This document shows positions 56,927 to 64,000 of a stretch of DNA of 64,000 bases, one piece after another (the stretch's first letter is position 1; the number at the start of each line of letters is the position of its first letter). The stretch is from NCBI RefSeq assembly GCF_002937115.1, contig NZ_NHRY01000078.1, positions 1 through 64,000 of the forward strand, in the 5' to 3' direction. The position numbers were made by a program, and so were the translations under genes. The notes under the pieces are model-generated. The model did no database searches. It was not told the DNA's origin and saw nothing but the letters and a program-made list of their open reading frames with translations. The DNA is from Rhodopila globiformis. Its GTDB lineage: Bacteria; Pseudomonadota; Alphaproteobacteria; Acetobacterales; Acetobacteraceae.

Positions 56927-58350
56927 TGACCAACTGGACTTTGGCACTTCCCGAGATCGTCCTGGCCGTCCTCGGCCTGGGGATCCTGCTGGTCGGCGTG
57001 CTGCGCAAGCAGGACAGCACGCTGCTGTGCACCATGTTCACCCTGGGCGCGCTGCTGATCACCGCGCTGCTGGTGCTGACCCGCTCGACCGGGTTCGCGT
57101 TCCACGGGCAGATGGTGAAGGACGCGTTCAGTGGCTTCAACCAGATCCTGATCCTGTCGGGCGCGGCGCTGTCGATCATCCTGGCGCTGGACTGGAACCG
57201 CGCGCAGGGCATTGCCCGGTTCGAGTTCCCGGTGCTGATCCTGTTCTCCAGCGTCGGCATGATGGTGATGGCGGCGGCGTCGAACCTGATGACGCTGTAC
57301 CTGGGGCTGGAGCTTCAGTCGCTGGCGCTGTACGTGCTGGCGGCGTTCGCCCGGGATGACCTGCGGTCGTCAGAAGCCGGGCTGAAGTACTTCGTGCTCA
57401 GCGGCCTGGCTTCCGGCCTGCTGCTGTATGGCATTTCGCTGGTCTATGGCTTCTCCGGCACCATGGACCTGATGGCGCTGCGTGACCTTCTGGCGCACCC
57501 GGCGAACGCCACGGCCGGTTTGGTCGTCGGCATCGTGTTCGTGCTGGTGGGGCTGGCGTTCAAGGTCTCGGCGGTGCCGTTCCATATGTGGACGCCGGAC
57601 GTCTATGAGGGCGCGCCGACGCCGGTGACGGTGTTCTTCTCCACCGCGCCGAAGGTGGCAGCGATGGCGCTGCTGCTGCGGGTGATGGGGACGTCGTTCG
57701 CCTCCTTGGTCGGGGCGTGGCAGCTTCTGGTGATCATCGTCTCGATCGCGTCGATGATCCTGGGCGCGCTGGCGGCGATCGGGCAGTCCAACATCAAGCG
57801 GCTGATGGCGTATTCGTCCATCGGCCACATGGGCTACGCGCTGATCGGCCTGGCCGTCGGCACGGCGGCGGGGGTGCGCGGCACGCTGGTCTATATGGTG
57901 ATCTACGTGTTCATGACCGCCGGCGCGTTCGGCTGCATCCTGGCGATGCGGCGCCAGGGCAAGGCGGTGGAGCAGGTTTCCGACCTGTCCGGCCTGGCGT
58001 CGAACGATCCTTTCATGGCGATGGCGATGGCGGTGTTCATGTTCAGCCTGGCCGGCATCCCGCTGATGTCGGGCTTCTTCGCCAAGCTGTACATCTTCCT
58101 GGCCTCGGTGCAGGCCGGGCTGTGGACGCTGGCCATCATCGGCGTGCTGACCAGCGTGGTGAGCGCGTTCTACTACATCCGCGTCGTCAAAGTGATGTAC
58201 TTCGATCCGGCGGGGGAACGCTTCGACCCGCGGCCGGCGTCGCTGACCGTGGTGGTGGCGGCGACCGGCCTGTTCACTGCGTTCTTCTTCCTGTTCCCGG
58301 CGCCGATTGTCGCCGCGGCGCAGTCGGCCGCGGGGGTGCTGTTCCACTGA
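56926..58350 (+). CDS. nuoN: NADH-quinone oxidoreductase subunit N
   Basis: A 474-residue antiporter-like subunit and the last gene of the operon. Conserved pieces: LYLGLELQSLALYVLAAF (key Glu), SEAGLKYFVLSGLASGLLLYGISLVYG, VSAVPFHMWTPDVYEGAPTPVTVFFSTAPKVAAMALLLRV (key Lys), SNIKRLMAYSSIGHMGYALIGL and AGIPLMSGFFAKLYIF. Start overlaps the nuoM stop by one base. The operon ends here; the birA gene often found next in related genomes is replaced by an unrecognised gene. Confidence 0.98.
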   Translation: MTNWTLALPEIVLAVLGLGILLVGVLRKQDSTLLCTMFTLGALLITALLVLTRSTGFAFHGQMVKDAFSGFNQILILSGAALSIILALDWNRAQGIARFEFPVLILFSSVGMMVMAAASNLMTLYLGLELQSLALYVLAAFARDDLRSSEAGLKYFVLSGLASGLLLYGISLVYGFSGTMDLMALRDLLAHPANATAGLVVGIVFVLVGLAFKVSAVPFHMWTPDVYEGAPTPVTVFFSTAPKVAAMALLLRVMGTSFASLVGAWQLLVIIVSIASMILGALAAIGQSNIKRLMAYSSIGHMGYALIGLAVGTAAGVRGTLVYMVIYVFMTAGAFGCILAMRRQGKAVEQVSDLSGLASNDPFMAMAMAVFMFSLAGIPLMSGFFAKLYIFLASVQAGLWTLAIIGVLTSVVSAFYYIRVVKVMYFDPAGERFDPRPASLTVVVAATGLFTAFFFLFPAPIVAAAQSAAGVLFH

Positions 58351-58422
58351 GGGAGCGTTCCCAGGCGGTTGCAGACGATACGACTTCCTTTACCATGCGG
58401 CGAACCGGAGAAGGTTCGCTGC

Positions 58423-59544
58423 ATGGATAGTGATCCGACCGAAGCTGCCGCGCTGGACGACCGCGCGCTGGTGCTGCACTTCGAAAGCGTCGGCGACAAT
58501 TGCGAGCTTGGACTGGTGCAGCGCCTGGCGGGAGCCGAACCGCTCGGCCTGCTGCGCTTCGCCGGCGCGCCGCTGCGGCACGTGCTGCGTGCCCTGGATG
58601 CGCGGTTCGAGGGGATCGACGATCCTTGCCATATCCGTGTCCAGGCGGAAAACGGCGAGTATATGGTCAAGCTGACCAAGTACGACTTCTACTACCACGC
58701 GCATGTCGAAATCGGCGACATGACCCCCGAGGCGGTTCATCGCCAGCAATGCCGCACGGTCGGCTTTCTGGCGCGGAAGCTGATCGAGGACCTGGAAACC
58801 CCGACGAAAATCCTGGTGTTCCGTCAGAACGAACCGGTTTCCGCCGGCGACCTGCTGGACCTGCGCATCGCACTGTCGGCGTATGGCCCGGGCATTCTGC
58901 TGTGGGTGCGGGAAGCCTGCCCGGGGCATCCGCCCGGTACGGTGGACGTCGCCGACGAGCGCCTGTTCATCGGCCACGTGCGCCGCCTCGCGCCGCGGGA
59001 GCACGTGCCGGACCTGAACATGGGACCCTGGATGACGGTGCTGCGGCGGGCCTACGCGCTGTCGTTGCTGCCGGGCCCCGCACGCTTCGCCGCCGCCCGG
59101 GCGGCGGCTGCGCGGCTGGCACGGACCGATCTGGCCTTCGGGCTGGAGGGGAACGCCAAACCAGCGCTGGGCTATGGCTGGTCAGGGCCGGAGGCCGGCT
59201 ACCAATGGTCGATTGGCGAGCGCAGCCTGCTGATGCTGGATCATCCGGGTGAGGCTGCCGAATACTGGCTGGAGATGGATATCATTCCTTTCGTCAGGCC
59301 GCCGCTGCTGCCGGCGCAACGGCTCGACGTGATCGTCGGCGGGACGTTGGTGCATAGTTTCGATCCGGCGCCGCGGGGAAGGGTGGGCTGCGTGGTGCCG
59401 GGGCATCTGGTCGGTGGCCGGGACAGGATCGAGATCGTTCTGGATCATCCGCATGCCGCGAGCCCCCTGCTGGTCGCCGGCAAGAAGGACGATCGGCGCC
59501 TGGCGGTCGCATTCTCGACGCTGGCGCTGGTGGGGTGCGGGTGA
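58423..59544 (+). CDS. Unrecognised two-part protein downstream of nuoN
   Basis: A 373-residue protein I cannot assign. The N-terminal ~200 residues contain LVLHFESVGDNCELGLVQRLAGAEPLGLLRFAGAPLRHVLRALDARFEG and DLETPTKILVFRQNEPVSAGDLLDLRIAL, a layout seen in Acetobacteraceae proteins as I recall, possibly an enzyme of the papain-like DUF1796 type. The C-terminal part (ALGYGWSGPEAGYQWSIGERSLLMLDHPGEAAEYWLEMDIIPFVRPPLLPAQRLDVIVGGTLVHSF) looks like a beta-sandwich module. No signal peptide or membrane segment. ATG at 58423 with GGAGAAGG upstream. A role in surface polysaccharide work is a guess only. Confidence 0.6.
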   Translation: MDSDPTEAAALDDRALVLHFESVGDNCELGLVQRLAGAEPLGLLRFAGAPLRHVLRALDARFEGIDDPCHIRVQAENGEYMVKLTKYDFYYHAHVEIGDMTPEAVHRQQCRTVGFLARKLIEDLETPTKILVFRQNEPVSAGDLLDLRIALSAYGPGILLWVREACPGHPPGTVDVADERLFIGHVRRLAPREHVPDLNMGPWMTVLRRAYALSLLPGPARFAAARAAAARLARTDLAFGLEGNAKPALGYGWSGPEAGYQWSIGERSLLMLDHPGEAAEYWLEMDIIPFVRPPLLPAQRLDVIVGGTLVHSFDPAPRGRVGCVVPGHLVGGRDRIEIVLDHPHAASPLLVAGKKDDRRLAVAFSTLALVGCG

Positions 59545-60044
59545 TCTGCACGGCAGCAAGCGCCGGCCGGTGGGAACAGGTGAGCAGACCGCACGTTGGT
59601 TGAGACAGGGCGGCGGCGCTCCTCCATTGTCACGGCCCTGCTCGTCCGCATAGGCGCCAACATAGCGGCGCATGTTGCCTAACCGTTATGGCCCGGAGAG
59701 GCGGGTTATGACAACAGGCAACGCCTGGTTTGAAAGCCGGTTGGTATAACATCGACTCTGCGCTCCGCTCTGCGAACTCTGCGTTGAATCGCGGTGGTTG
59801 GGGCGCCACATGCGTTTCGGGCTGGGCGGGTCACCGGCCACGCCGATCTTTGTTGCGGCACCGCATTTTTCAACGCAGAGATCGCCGAGCGGAGCGCAGA
59901 GCGCGCAGAGAAGGGACATCGGCGGCCTGCGGTCGCGATGCCCGCTGCGCCTGTTCTTTGGGGATAAGCAGGTTCTGCAAGCCGAACAACCCAATGTCCG
60001 GGTTTCCTCGAAACGGTAAAGTAAGGGTGCTTGGCGGGAACGCC
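59545..60044. other. Repeat-bearing intergenic region before the Wadjet genes
   Basis: No gene is supported in 500 bases. It has a dispersed-motif copy at 59582-59606 (AGACCGCACGTTGGTTGAGAC core) and a CTCTGCG-rich inverted repeat at 59756-59901. The Wadjet operon runs leftward and ends at 60045; short open frames are spurious. Confidence 0.5.
59756..59901. repeat. Inverted repeat of CTCTGCG-type dispersed sequence
   Basis: CTCTGCGCTCCGCTCTGCG at 59756 continues to ACTCTGCGTTGAA (59788); the reverse complement with two mismatches lies at 59869-59901. An extra CGCGCAGAG extends the right arm. Such CTCTGCG-rich repeats are widely dispersed in some high-GC bacteria, by my recollection. Confidence 0.65.
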
Positions 60045-61244
60045 TCAGCCGGTGGCCAAAGCTTCCAGTTTGTGGGTGAACCATCCGAACGAGATCCGTT
60101 CCTGCTCCAGCCGCACACGGTCGCCGTGCAGGCCGGCCTTGAGCTCTTCGAACAAGGCGTTCTCGGGTTCCGTCAGGCGTTGGAGTGGCAGGGGGAACGG
60201 GTCTTGCTCGTGCCCCCACAACGGCCGGTGCGCCAGCAGCGTGGCGCGGTCCATCAGGAATGACTGCACGTGCGGAAACGTCGCCCGCAGCCGATCGAGG
60301 ATGGCGAAGCCGTGGGTGTCGATATCGCCCCAGTAACAGATCGATTTCGTTCTTAACCATTCCGCCTCGGCCAGGCGGTCCAGGCCGTAGCCCAGGCCGA
60401 AGATAACGATGGCGTCAGGGGTTTCCGAAAAGGCCAGGCCGTTGATTTCGTTTTCCGTAATGAAGACCCGCCGGAGCGGGAGATCCAGCCTGGCGAATTC
60501 ATCCGCCCGGATCGTCAGGTCGGACAGGCCGCTGATCCGGATCGCGGGATCCAGCGCCCGGAACCGCAGCAGGACCGGCTTCGTCGCCAAGCCGTAACGC
60601 TGTTCGAACAGGCGCGGCGGGAACTGCGGATCGACAGCCTCGGGCGGCAGCACCCGGTCCAGCAGGTCCGACAGCAAGCCTTTCCTCGCCTCGATGAACT
60701 TGCTGTCCACGCCTGCGATATCCAGTTGCCGCAAGTAAAGCCCGGCACGCGGGTGGTCGCGGAACCAGGCCAGGATGGCGATGATGCGGTCCCAGTCAGC
60801 GGCATGCTCCAGCGCCGTCATCGGATGCCGGGAGAGCCAGTCCGACAGCACCGGGAAGTGCGTCAGCATGGCGTCCGCCAGCGCGGAAAACCGTTTCGCC
60901 TCCTGCCCCTTGCCAATAAGCCGGATGGCATCCGCCTCGGTCGGCACCGCAACGCGCGCCGGCACCCGGTTGCGGCCGAGTTGGCGGTGGTTGATCTCGG
61001 TCCATTCGATGTCGTAGCCGTGGCCCTGCGCGGCCTTGCTGCCGTGCTCCAGCGCCCGGATCCATTTGCGCACGTCGTCGAAACGGTCCGCCAGGTCGCG
61101 CGTGTCTGGCCTGCGGAAACGGGGCGCGTAGGGAAACACCGCCGTGCCGCTCCGCCGGGCGCCGAGGATAGTGCCGCGGTCCCACAGCCGCTGGACATCG
61201 GCGCGGATATCGGCCGGCGTCGTCCAGCCGGCGTCCGGCTTCAT
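60045..61244 (-). CDS. jetD: Wadjet system nuclease subunit JetD (DUF3322/DUF2220)
   Basis: A 399-residue protein with the JetD layout: N-terminal DUF3322-like part (TPADIRADVQRLWDRGTILGARRSGTAVFPYAPRFRRPDTRDLADRFDDVRKWIRALEHGS), a central helical part, and a C-terminal Toprim-type domain (DUF2220) with acidic motifs FITENEINGLAFSE and CYWGDIDTHGFAILDRLRATFP (Glu and DxD). JetD is the nuclease that cleaves circular DNA trapped by the JetABC condensin-like complex. Its ATG overlaps the end of jetC by 4 bases. The E and DxD residues are present, so activity is plausible. Confidence 0.9.
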   Translation of the reverse strand: MKPDAGWTTPADIRADVQRLWDRGTILGARRSGTAVFPYAPRFRRPDTRDLADRFDDVRKWIRALEHGSKAAQGHGYDIEWTEINHRQLGRNRVPARVAVPTEADAIRLIGKGQEAKRFSALADAMLTHFPVLSDWLSRHPMTALEHAADWDRIIAILAWFRDHPRAGLYLRQLDIAGVDSKFIEARKGLLSDLLDRVLPPEAVDPQFPPRLFEQRYGLATKPVLLRFRALDPAIRISGLSDLTIRADEFARLDLPLRRVFITENEINGLAFSETPDAIVIFGLGYGLDRLAEAEWLRTKSICYWGDIDTHGFAILDRLRATFPHVQSFLMDRATLLAHRPLWGHEQDPFPLPLQRLTEPENALFEELKAGLHGDRVRLEQERISFGWFTHKLEALATG

Positions 61245-64000
61245 GCGCTGCGGGCTGCGCGTTCCGCCCGGTATTCCTCGATGGTGAGGTTGCGCAGCAT
61301 CGACAGCCGGCCGTCCTGGTTGTGCACGAAACCGACGTTGGCGACGTAGGGCTCGATGATGTGGATCTTCTGCAGCGGCGTCACGACGAGAAGTTGCAGG
61401 TTCATGCGGCGGAACAGTTCCAGGCCGTACTGGGCCGATTCATCCGACCCACGCCCGAACGCCTCGTCGATCACCACGAAGCGGAACGATCGCGCATTGC
61501 TGCCGCTGGCATCCAGGCCGAACTGGTAGGCCAGGCTGGCGGCCAGCACCGTGTACGCCAGCTTTTCCTTCTGCCCGCCGGATTTGCCGCCGGAATCGGT
61601 ATAGTGTTCATGCTCCCGGTCATCCTCGCGCCAGCGTTCCGAGGCCGAGAACGTGAACCAGTTGCGCATGTCGGTCACCTTCAGCGTCCAGCGGCGGTCG
61701 AGCTCGGCGCTGCCCTCGCGGCCGCGGAAGCGTTCGATGATGCGGCGCACCTGGAGGAACTTCGCTTCCGAATACGCCTCGTCCTCCGATCCGGTCAGGC
61801 TGCCTTCGGTGCAGGCGCGCAGGTCCTGCTGGAATTCGCGGATCTCCGCGTCGGGACTCGGTTCCGCCTCCAGCACGATGTAGCGGCCGGGGTTGTAGTC
61901 GATGGCGCGCAGCGAGTGGTTGATGCTGCCGATACGCTCGCGCACCGTCTGCCGCTCGCGGTTGAGCTGCGACTGGAAGTTGGCGACCTCGCGGATGGTG
62001 TTTTCATTGAGAAGGTCCTTGAACCGCGCCTCGAACCGCGGCAGGTCGTCCGAGGCCAGGCGGTCCAGCATCGCGCGATACTCGCCCGCGGCGGCGACGC
62101 TGGCGTCGGACTCGCGGGTGTCCAGCGGATACTGGTGGTTGTAGGCCTCCATCGCCTTGACGATGCGTTCCGCCAGCCGCTTGATCTTCTGGTCCTCGGT
62201 GTCGATCCGCCCCTGCAACCAGTCGCGCATGTCGCGCTCGCGGTTGTCGCAGGATTCCACGGTCAATGCCTGGGTGCCCAGCGCTTCCGTCCGCATCGCC
62301 TCGATGCGCGGGAAATCGCGCGAGCGCGCCTCGGGCGACGCGGCGGCCAGCACGGTGTCGCAGTCCGCCTGCTGCGCCCGAGCCTGCGACTGCCGTTCCT
62401 CGGTGCGTGCCTGCGCCGCCTGGTCCGTGGCCAGGTCGGTTTCGGTCTGTCCAAGCGCTGCTTCCAGCGCCGTCAGTTGCGCCTGCAACGTCCGTAGCAG
62501 GTCGGAGCCTTCCTCCAGTTGCCGCCGCTCGCGTTCCAGCCGCTCGATTTCCGCCGCCAGCGGGCGCCAGTCCAGGTCGCGGAAATTGTCGAACAAGCTG
62601 AGCTTCTGCAGCGTGCCCAGCCGCGCCTGGATCTCCTTGCGCTGCCGTTCCAGCTTCGCGATCGCCTCCGCCATGCCGTGCGCGCGCTGCGCGATGTCGC
62701 GCGCCTGCTTGTCCAGCGCGGCGATCTTGTCCTCGTTCGACCAGCCCAGCACGTAGCGCGAGCGGTCGTCGATACGATGCCGATCGTCTTTTTCGTGACG
62801 TTCGTTACCACCTTTGGTCTGGCCAGAGCGGGTGACGGCCTGGCGTTCGCGGCGGAACTGATCCAGCGTGTCGCAGCAGGCGTAATCGAACCGGCGGGCG
62901 GCTTCGGCCTCCAGCCAGGGGTAGAACGCGCCGTCCGGCTTGATGGCGATCTTGCGCACCAACGACGCGGGATGCAGGTCCACCGTCCCGGCCGCGGCGC
63001 GGTCGCGGACGCGGTAATACACCAGGCGTTCGCCCAGGTGCGTGCGGTCCACCCAGGCGGCGACTTGCGCGTAATGTTCGTCCGCCACCAGGATCGACAG
63101 GCCGAAATTGTGCAGCAGGCGCTCGATCGCGCCTTCCCAGTCCTTTTCCTCCGGCCGCACCTGGATCAGTTCGCCGATGAAGGGCAGGGCGTCCCCGGGT
63201 AGCTTCAGGGCGCGGCAGAGGTTCTCCCGCAGGTCCAGCATGCGGCGCGGGATGTTGGAGCGGCGCTGCCGCAACGACTCCAGTTCCGCCGCCAGTTCGT
63301 CGTGCTGCGTCATCAGGTCGCGGAACGTGACGCTGCTTTCGGTCAGCGCGTTCTGCGTCTCGGCCTGGCGGTTTTCGGCCGTGGTCTGCTCGGCTTCCAG
63401 CGCGCGGCGGTTGGCGAGGAACGTGTCGGCGTCCGTTGCGGCATCCAGGCCCAGTTCGGTTGTTAACTGTTCGTACTGGCCCGCGCGGCGGATGCGCTGC
63501 TGCTTCTCGCCTTCCCGCGCCGCGATCTCCTGCTTCAGCCGCTCAATGCGGTCGCCGCCGTTCTCGGCGATTGCCTGCCGGATGGTGTCGCGTTCGCTGC
63601 GCTGCCGGCCGCGCTGTTCCAGCAGGGCGGCAATGCGGGCGCCGAGCCGTGCCAGGTCCGCGGCAATGTTCGCCAGGCGCTTGTCCAGCAGCGCGGATTT
63701 CTGCGCCGCGAACCATGGGCGCAGGGCGTCGCGGCAGGCGCGCAGGCCTTCCACCTCGGCCGTCACCGCCGTGTGGGAGTCGCAATCGGCCAGCAGCGGC
63801 GTCAGGCGGGCGATCTGGTCCTTGGCCTTCAGCACTGCCTCATGCGCGCGGGTGAGGTTGTCGAAATGGCCGATCAGGGCGTCGATGCGGGGGGCGACGG
63901 GGAAGGCTTCCAGCATGTGCTCGCGCACGAATTCCGTCAGGTTGCCGACGGATTTCATCGACACCGTCTGGTAGAACAGGTCCATCGCCTGCTCGGCCTC
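61241..64000 (-). CDS. jetC: Wadjet system SMC-like ATPase JetC (5' end beyond the window)
   Basis: The open frame runs off the right edge; 919 codons are visible and the ATG at 63985 is internal. It starts in the middle of the N-terminal head (LFYQTVSMKSVGNLTEFVREHMLEAFPV), continues through two long coiled-coil arms with a hinge-like part, and ends with the second head half: YTDSGGKSGGQKEKLAYTVLAASLAYQF (ABC signature-like) and SFRFVVIDEAFGRGSDESAQYGLELFRRMNLQLLVVTPLQKIHIIEPYVANVGFVHN (Walker B, D-loop). This is the MukB/SbcC-like motor of the Wadjet complex. The Walker A and jetA/jetB should lie just right of the window. Its stop overlaps jetD. Confidence 0.9.
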   Translation of the reverse strand, partial: EAEQAMDLFYQTVSMKSVGNLTEFVREHMLEAFPVAPRIDALIGHFDNLTRAHEAVLKAKDQIARLTPLLADCDSHTAVTAEVEGLRACRDALRPWFAAQKSALLDKRLANIAADLARLGARIAALLEQRGRQRSERDTIRQAIAENGGDRIERLKQEIAAREGEKQQRIRRAGQYEQLTTELGLDAATDADTFLANRRALEAEQTTAENRQAETQNALTESSVTFRDLMTQHDELAAELESLRQRRSNIPRRMLDLRENLCRALKLPGDALPFIGELIQVRPEEKDWEGAIERLLHNFGLSILVADEHYAQVAAWVDRTHLGERLVYYRVRDRAAAGTVDLHPASLVRKIAIKPDGAFYPWLEAEAARRFDYACCDTLDQFRRERQAVTRSGQTKGGNERHEKDDRHRIDDRSRYVLGWSNEDKIAALDKQARDIAQRAHGMAEAIAKLERQRKEIQARLGTLQKLSLFDNFRDLDWRPLAAEIERLERERRQLEEGSDLLRTLQAQLTALEAALGQTETDLATDQAAQARTEERQSQARAQQADCDTVLAAASPEARSRDFPRIEAMRTEALGTQALTVESCDNRERDMRDWLQGRIDTEDQKIKRLAERIVKAMEAYNHQYPLDTRESDASVAAAGEYRAMLDRLASDDLPRFEARFKDLLNENTIREVANFQSQLNRERQTVRERIGSINHSLRAIDYNPGRYIVLEAEPSPDAEIREFQQDLRACTEGSLTGSEDEAYSEAKFLQVRRIIERFRGREGSAELDRRWTLKVTDMRNWFTFSASERWREDDREHEHYTDSGGKSGGQKEKLAYTVLAASLAYQFGLDASGSNARSFRFVVIDEAFGRGSDESAQYGLELFRRMNLQLLVVTPLQKIHIIEPYVANVGFVHNQDGRLSMLRNLTIEEYRAERAARSA

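Noticed and set aside
53401-56947. Long minus-strand frames opposite nuoL and nuoM
   Set aside because: Antisense shadows rich in Gln, His, Asp and Arg with no recognisable motif.
63985-64000. ATG at 63985 as the start of JetC
   Set aside because: The frame stays open to the window edge, and JetC proteins have a P-loop head region upstream of the LFYQTVSMKSVG segment, so the true start lies outside.

Overview
The window reads as chromosomal DNA of a high-GC alphaproteobacterium, most likely in Rhodospirillales and probably Acetobacteraceae. The evidence is the order tig-clpP-clpX-lon-hup-tRNA followed by a complete nuoA-N operon with separate nuoC and nuoD, together with many dispersed GC-rich palindromic repeats. 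The family-level placement is inference, because no 16S gene is present.

Layout. 1-4.1 kb is an accessory patch: the end of an IS5-family transposase, a PIN toxin/antitoxin pair, a Uma2 nuclease gene framed by inverted repeats, and a PrlF-YhaV toxin-antitoxin pair. 4.3-6.1 kb is ilvD (branched-chain amino acid synthesis). 6.2-11.9 kb holds a very large signalling protein (winged helix, degenerate cyclase, AAA ATPase, TPR), a divergent secreted beta-propeller protein and a dodecin. 12.1-15.2 kb is an ABC importer with a double permease and an ATPase carrying a C-terminal extension. 15.2-25.5 kb is a repeat-rich accessory stretch: HicB-like and Phd/VapC-type genes, a helix-hairpin-helix secreted protein, a glutaminyl cyclase, a SulP transporter, two AraC-type regulators (one lacking its second helix-turn-helix), and two cysteine-rich secreted proteins, one fused to OmpA. 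25.5-32.9 kb is a tightly coupled catabolic operon (SDR, split transketolase, beta-hydroxyacid dehydrogenase, TRAP transporter) with a divergent LysR regulator. 33.1-35.1 kb holds a tandem GNAT and an IclR regulator. 35.4-58.4 kb is the conserved housekeeping block: tRNA-Leu, protein quality control, HU, tRNA-Val and tRNA-Asp with a DUF433/DUF5615 pair between them, and the 14 complex I genes. 58.4-59.5 kb is an unrecognised protein. 60.0-64.0 kb is the distal part of a Wadjet-type anti-plasmid system (JetC, cut by the window edge, and JetD).

The most interesting non-coding material is a family of 156-159 bp palindromic elements at 17709-17864 and 25226-25384. They have 17-bp terminal inverted repeats and perfect 11- and 12-bp flanking duplications, so they look like non-autonomous transposable elements. 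They carry a 28-bp-arm palindrome whose 21-nt loop occurs in both orientations across the window. One copy sits inside a separate short palindrome, and related palindromes occur in the nuoJ-nuoK gap and beside the SulP gene.

All functional calls come from reading the sequence and from family knowledge; no database search was run.
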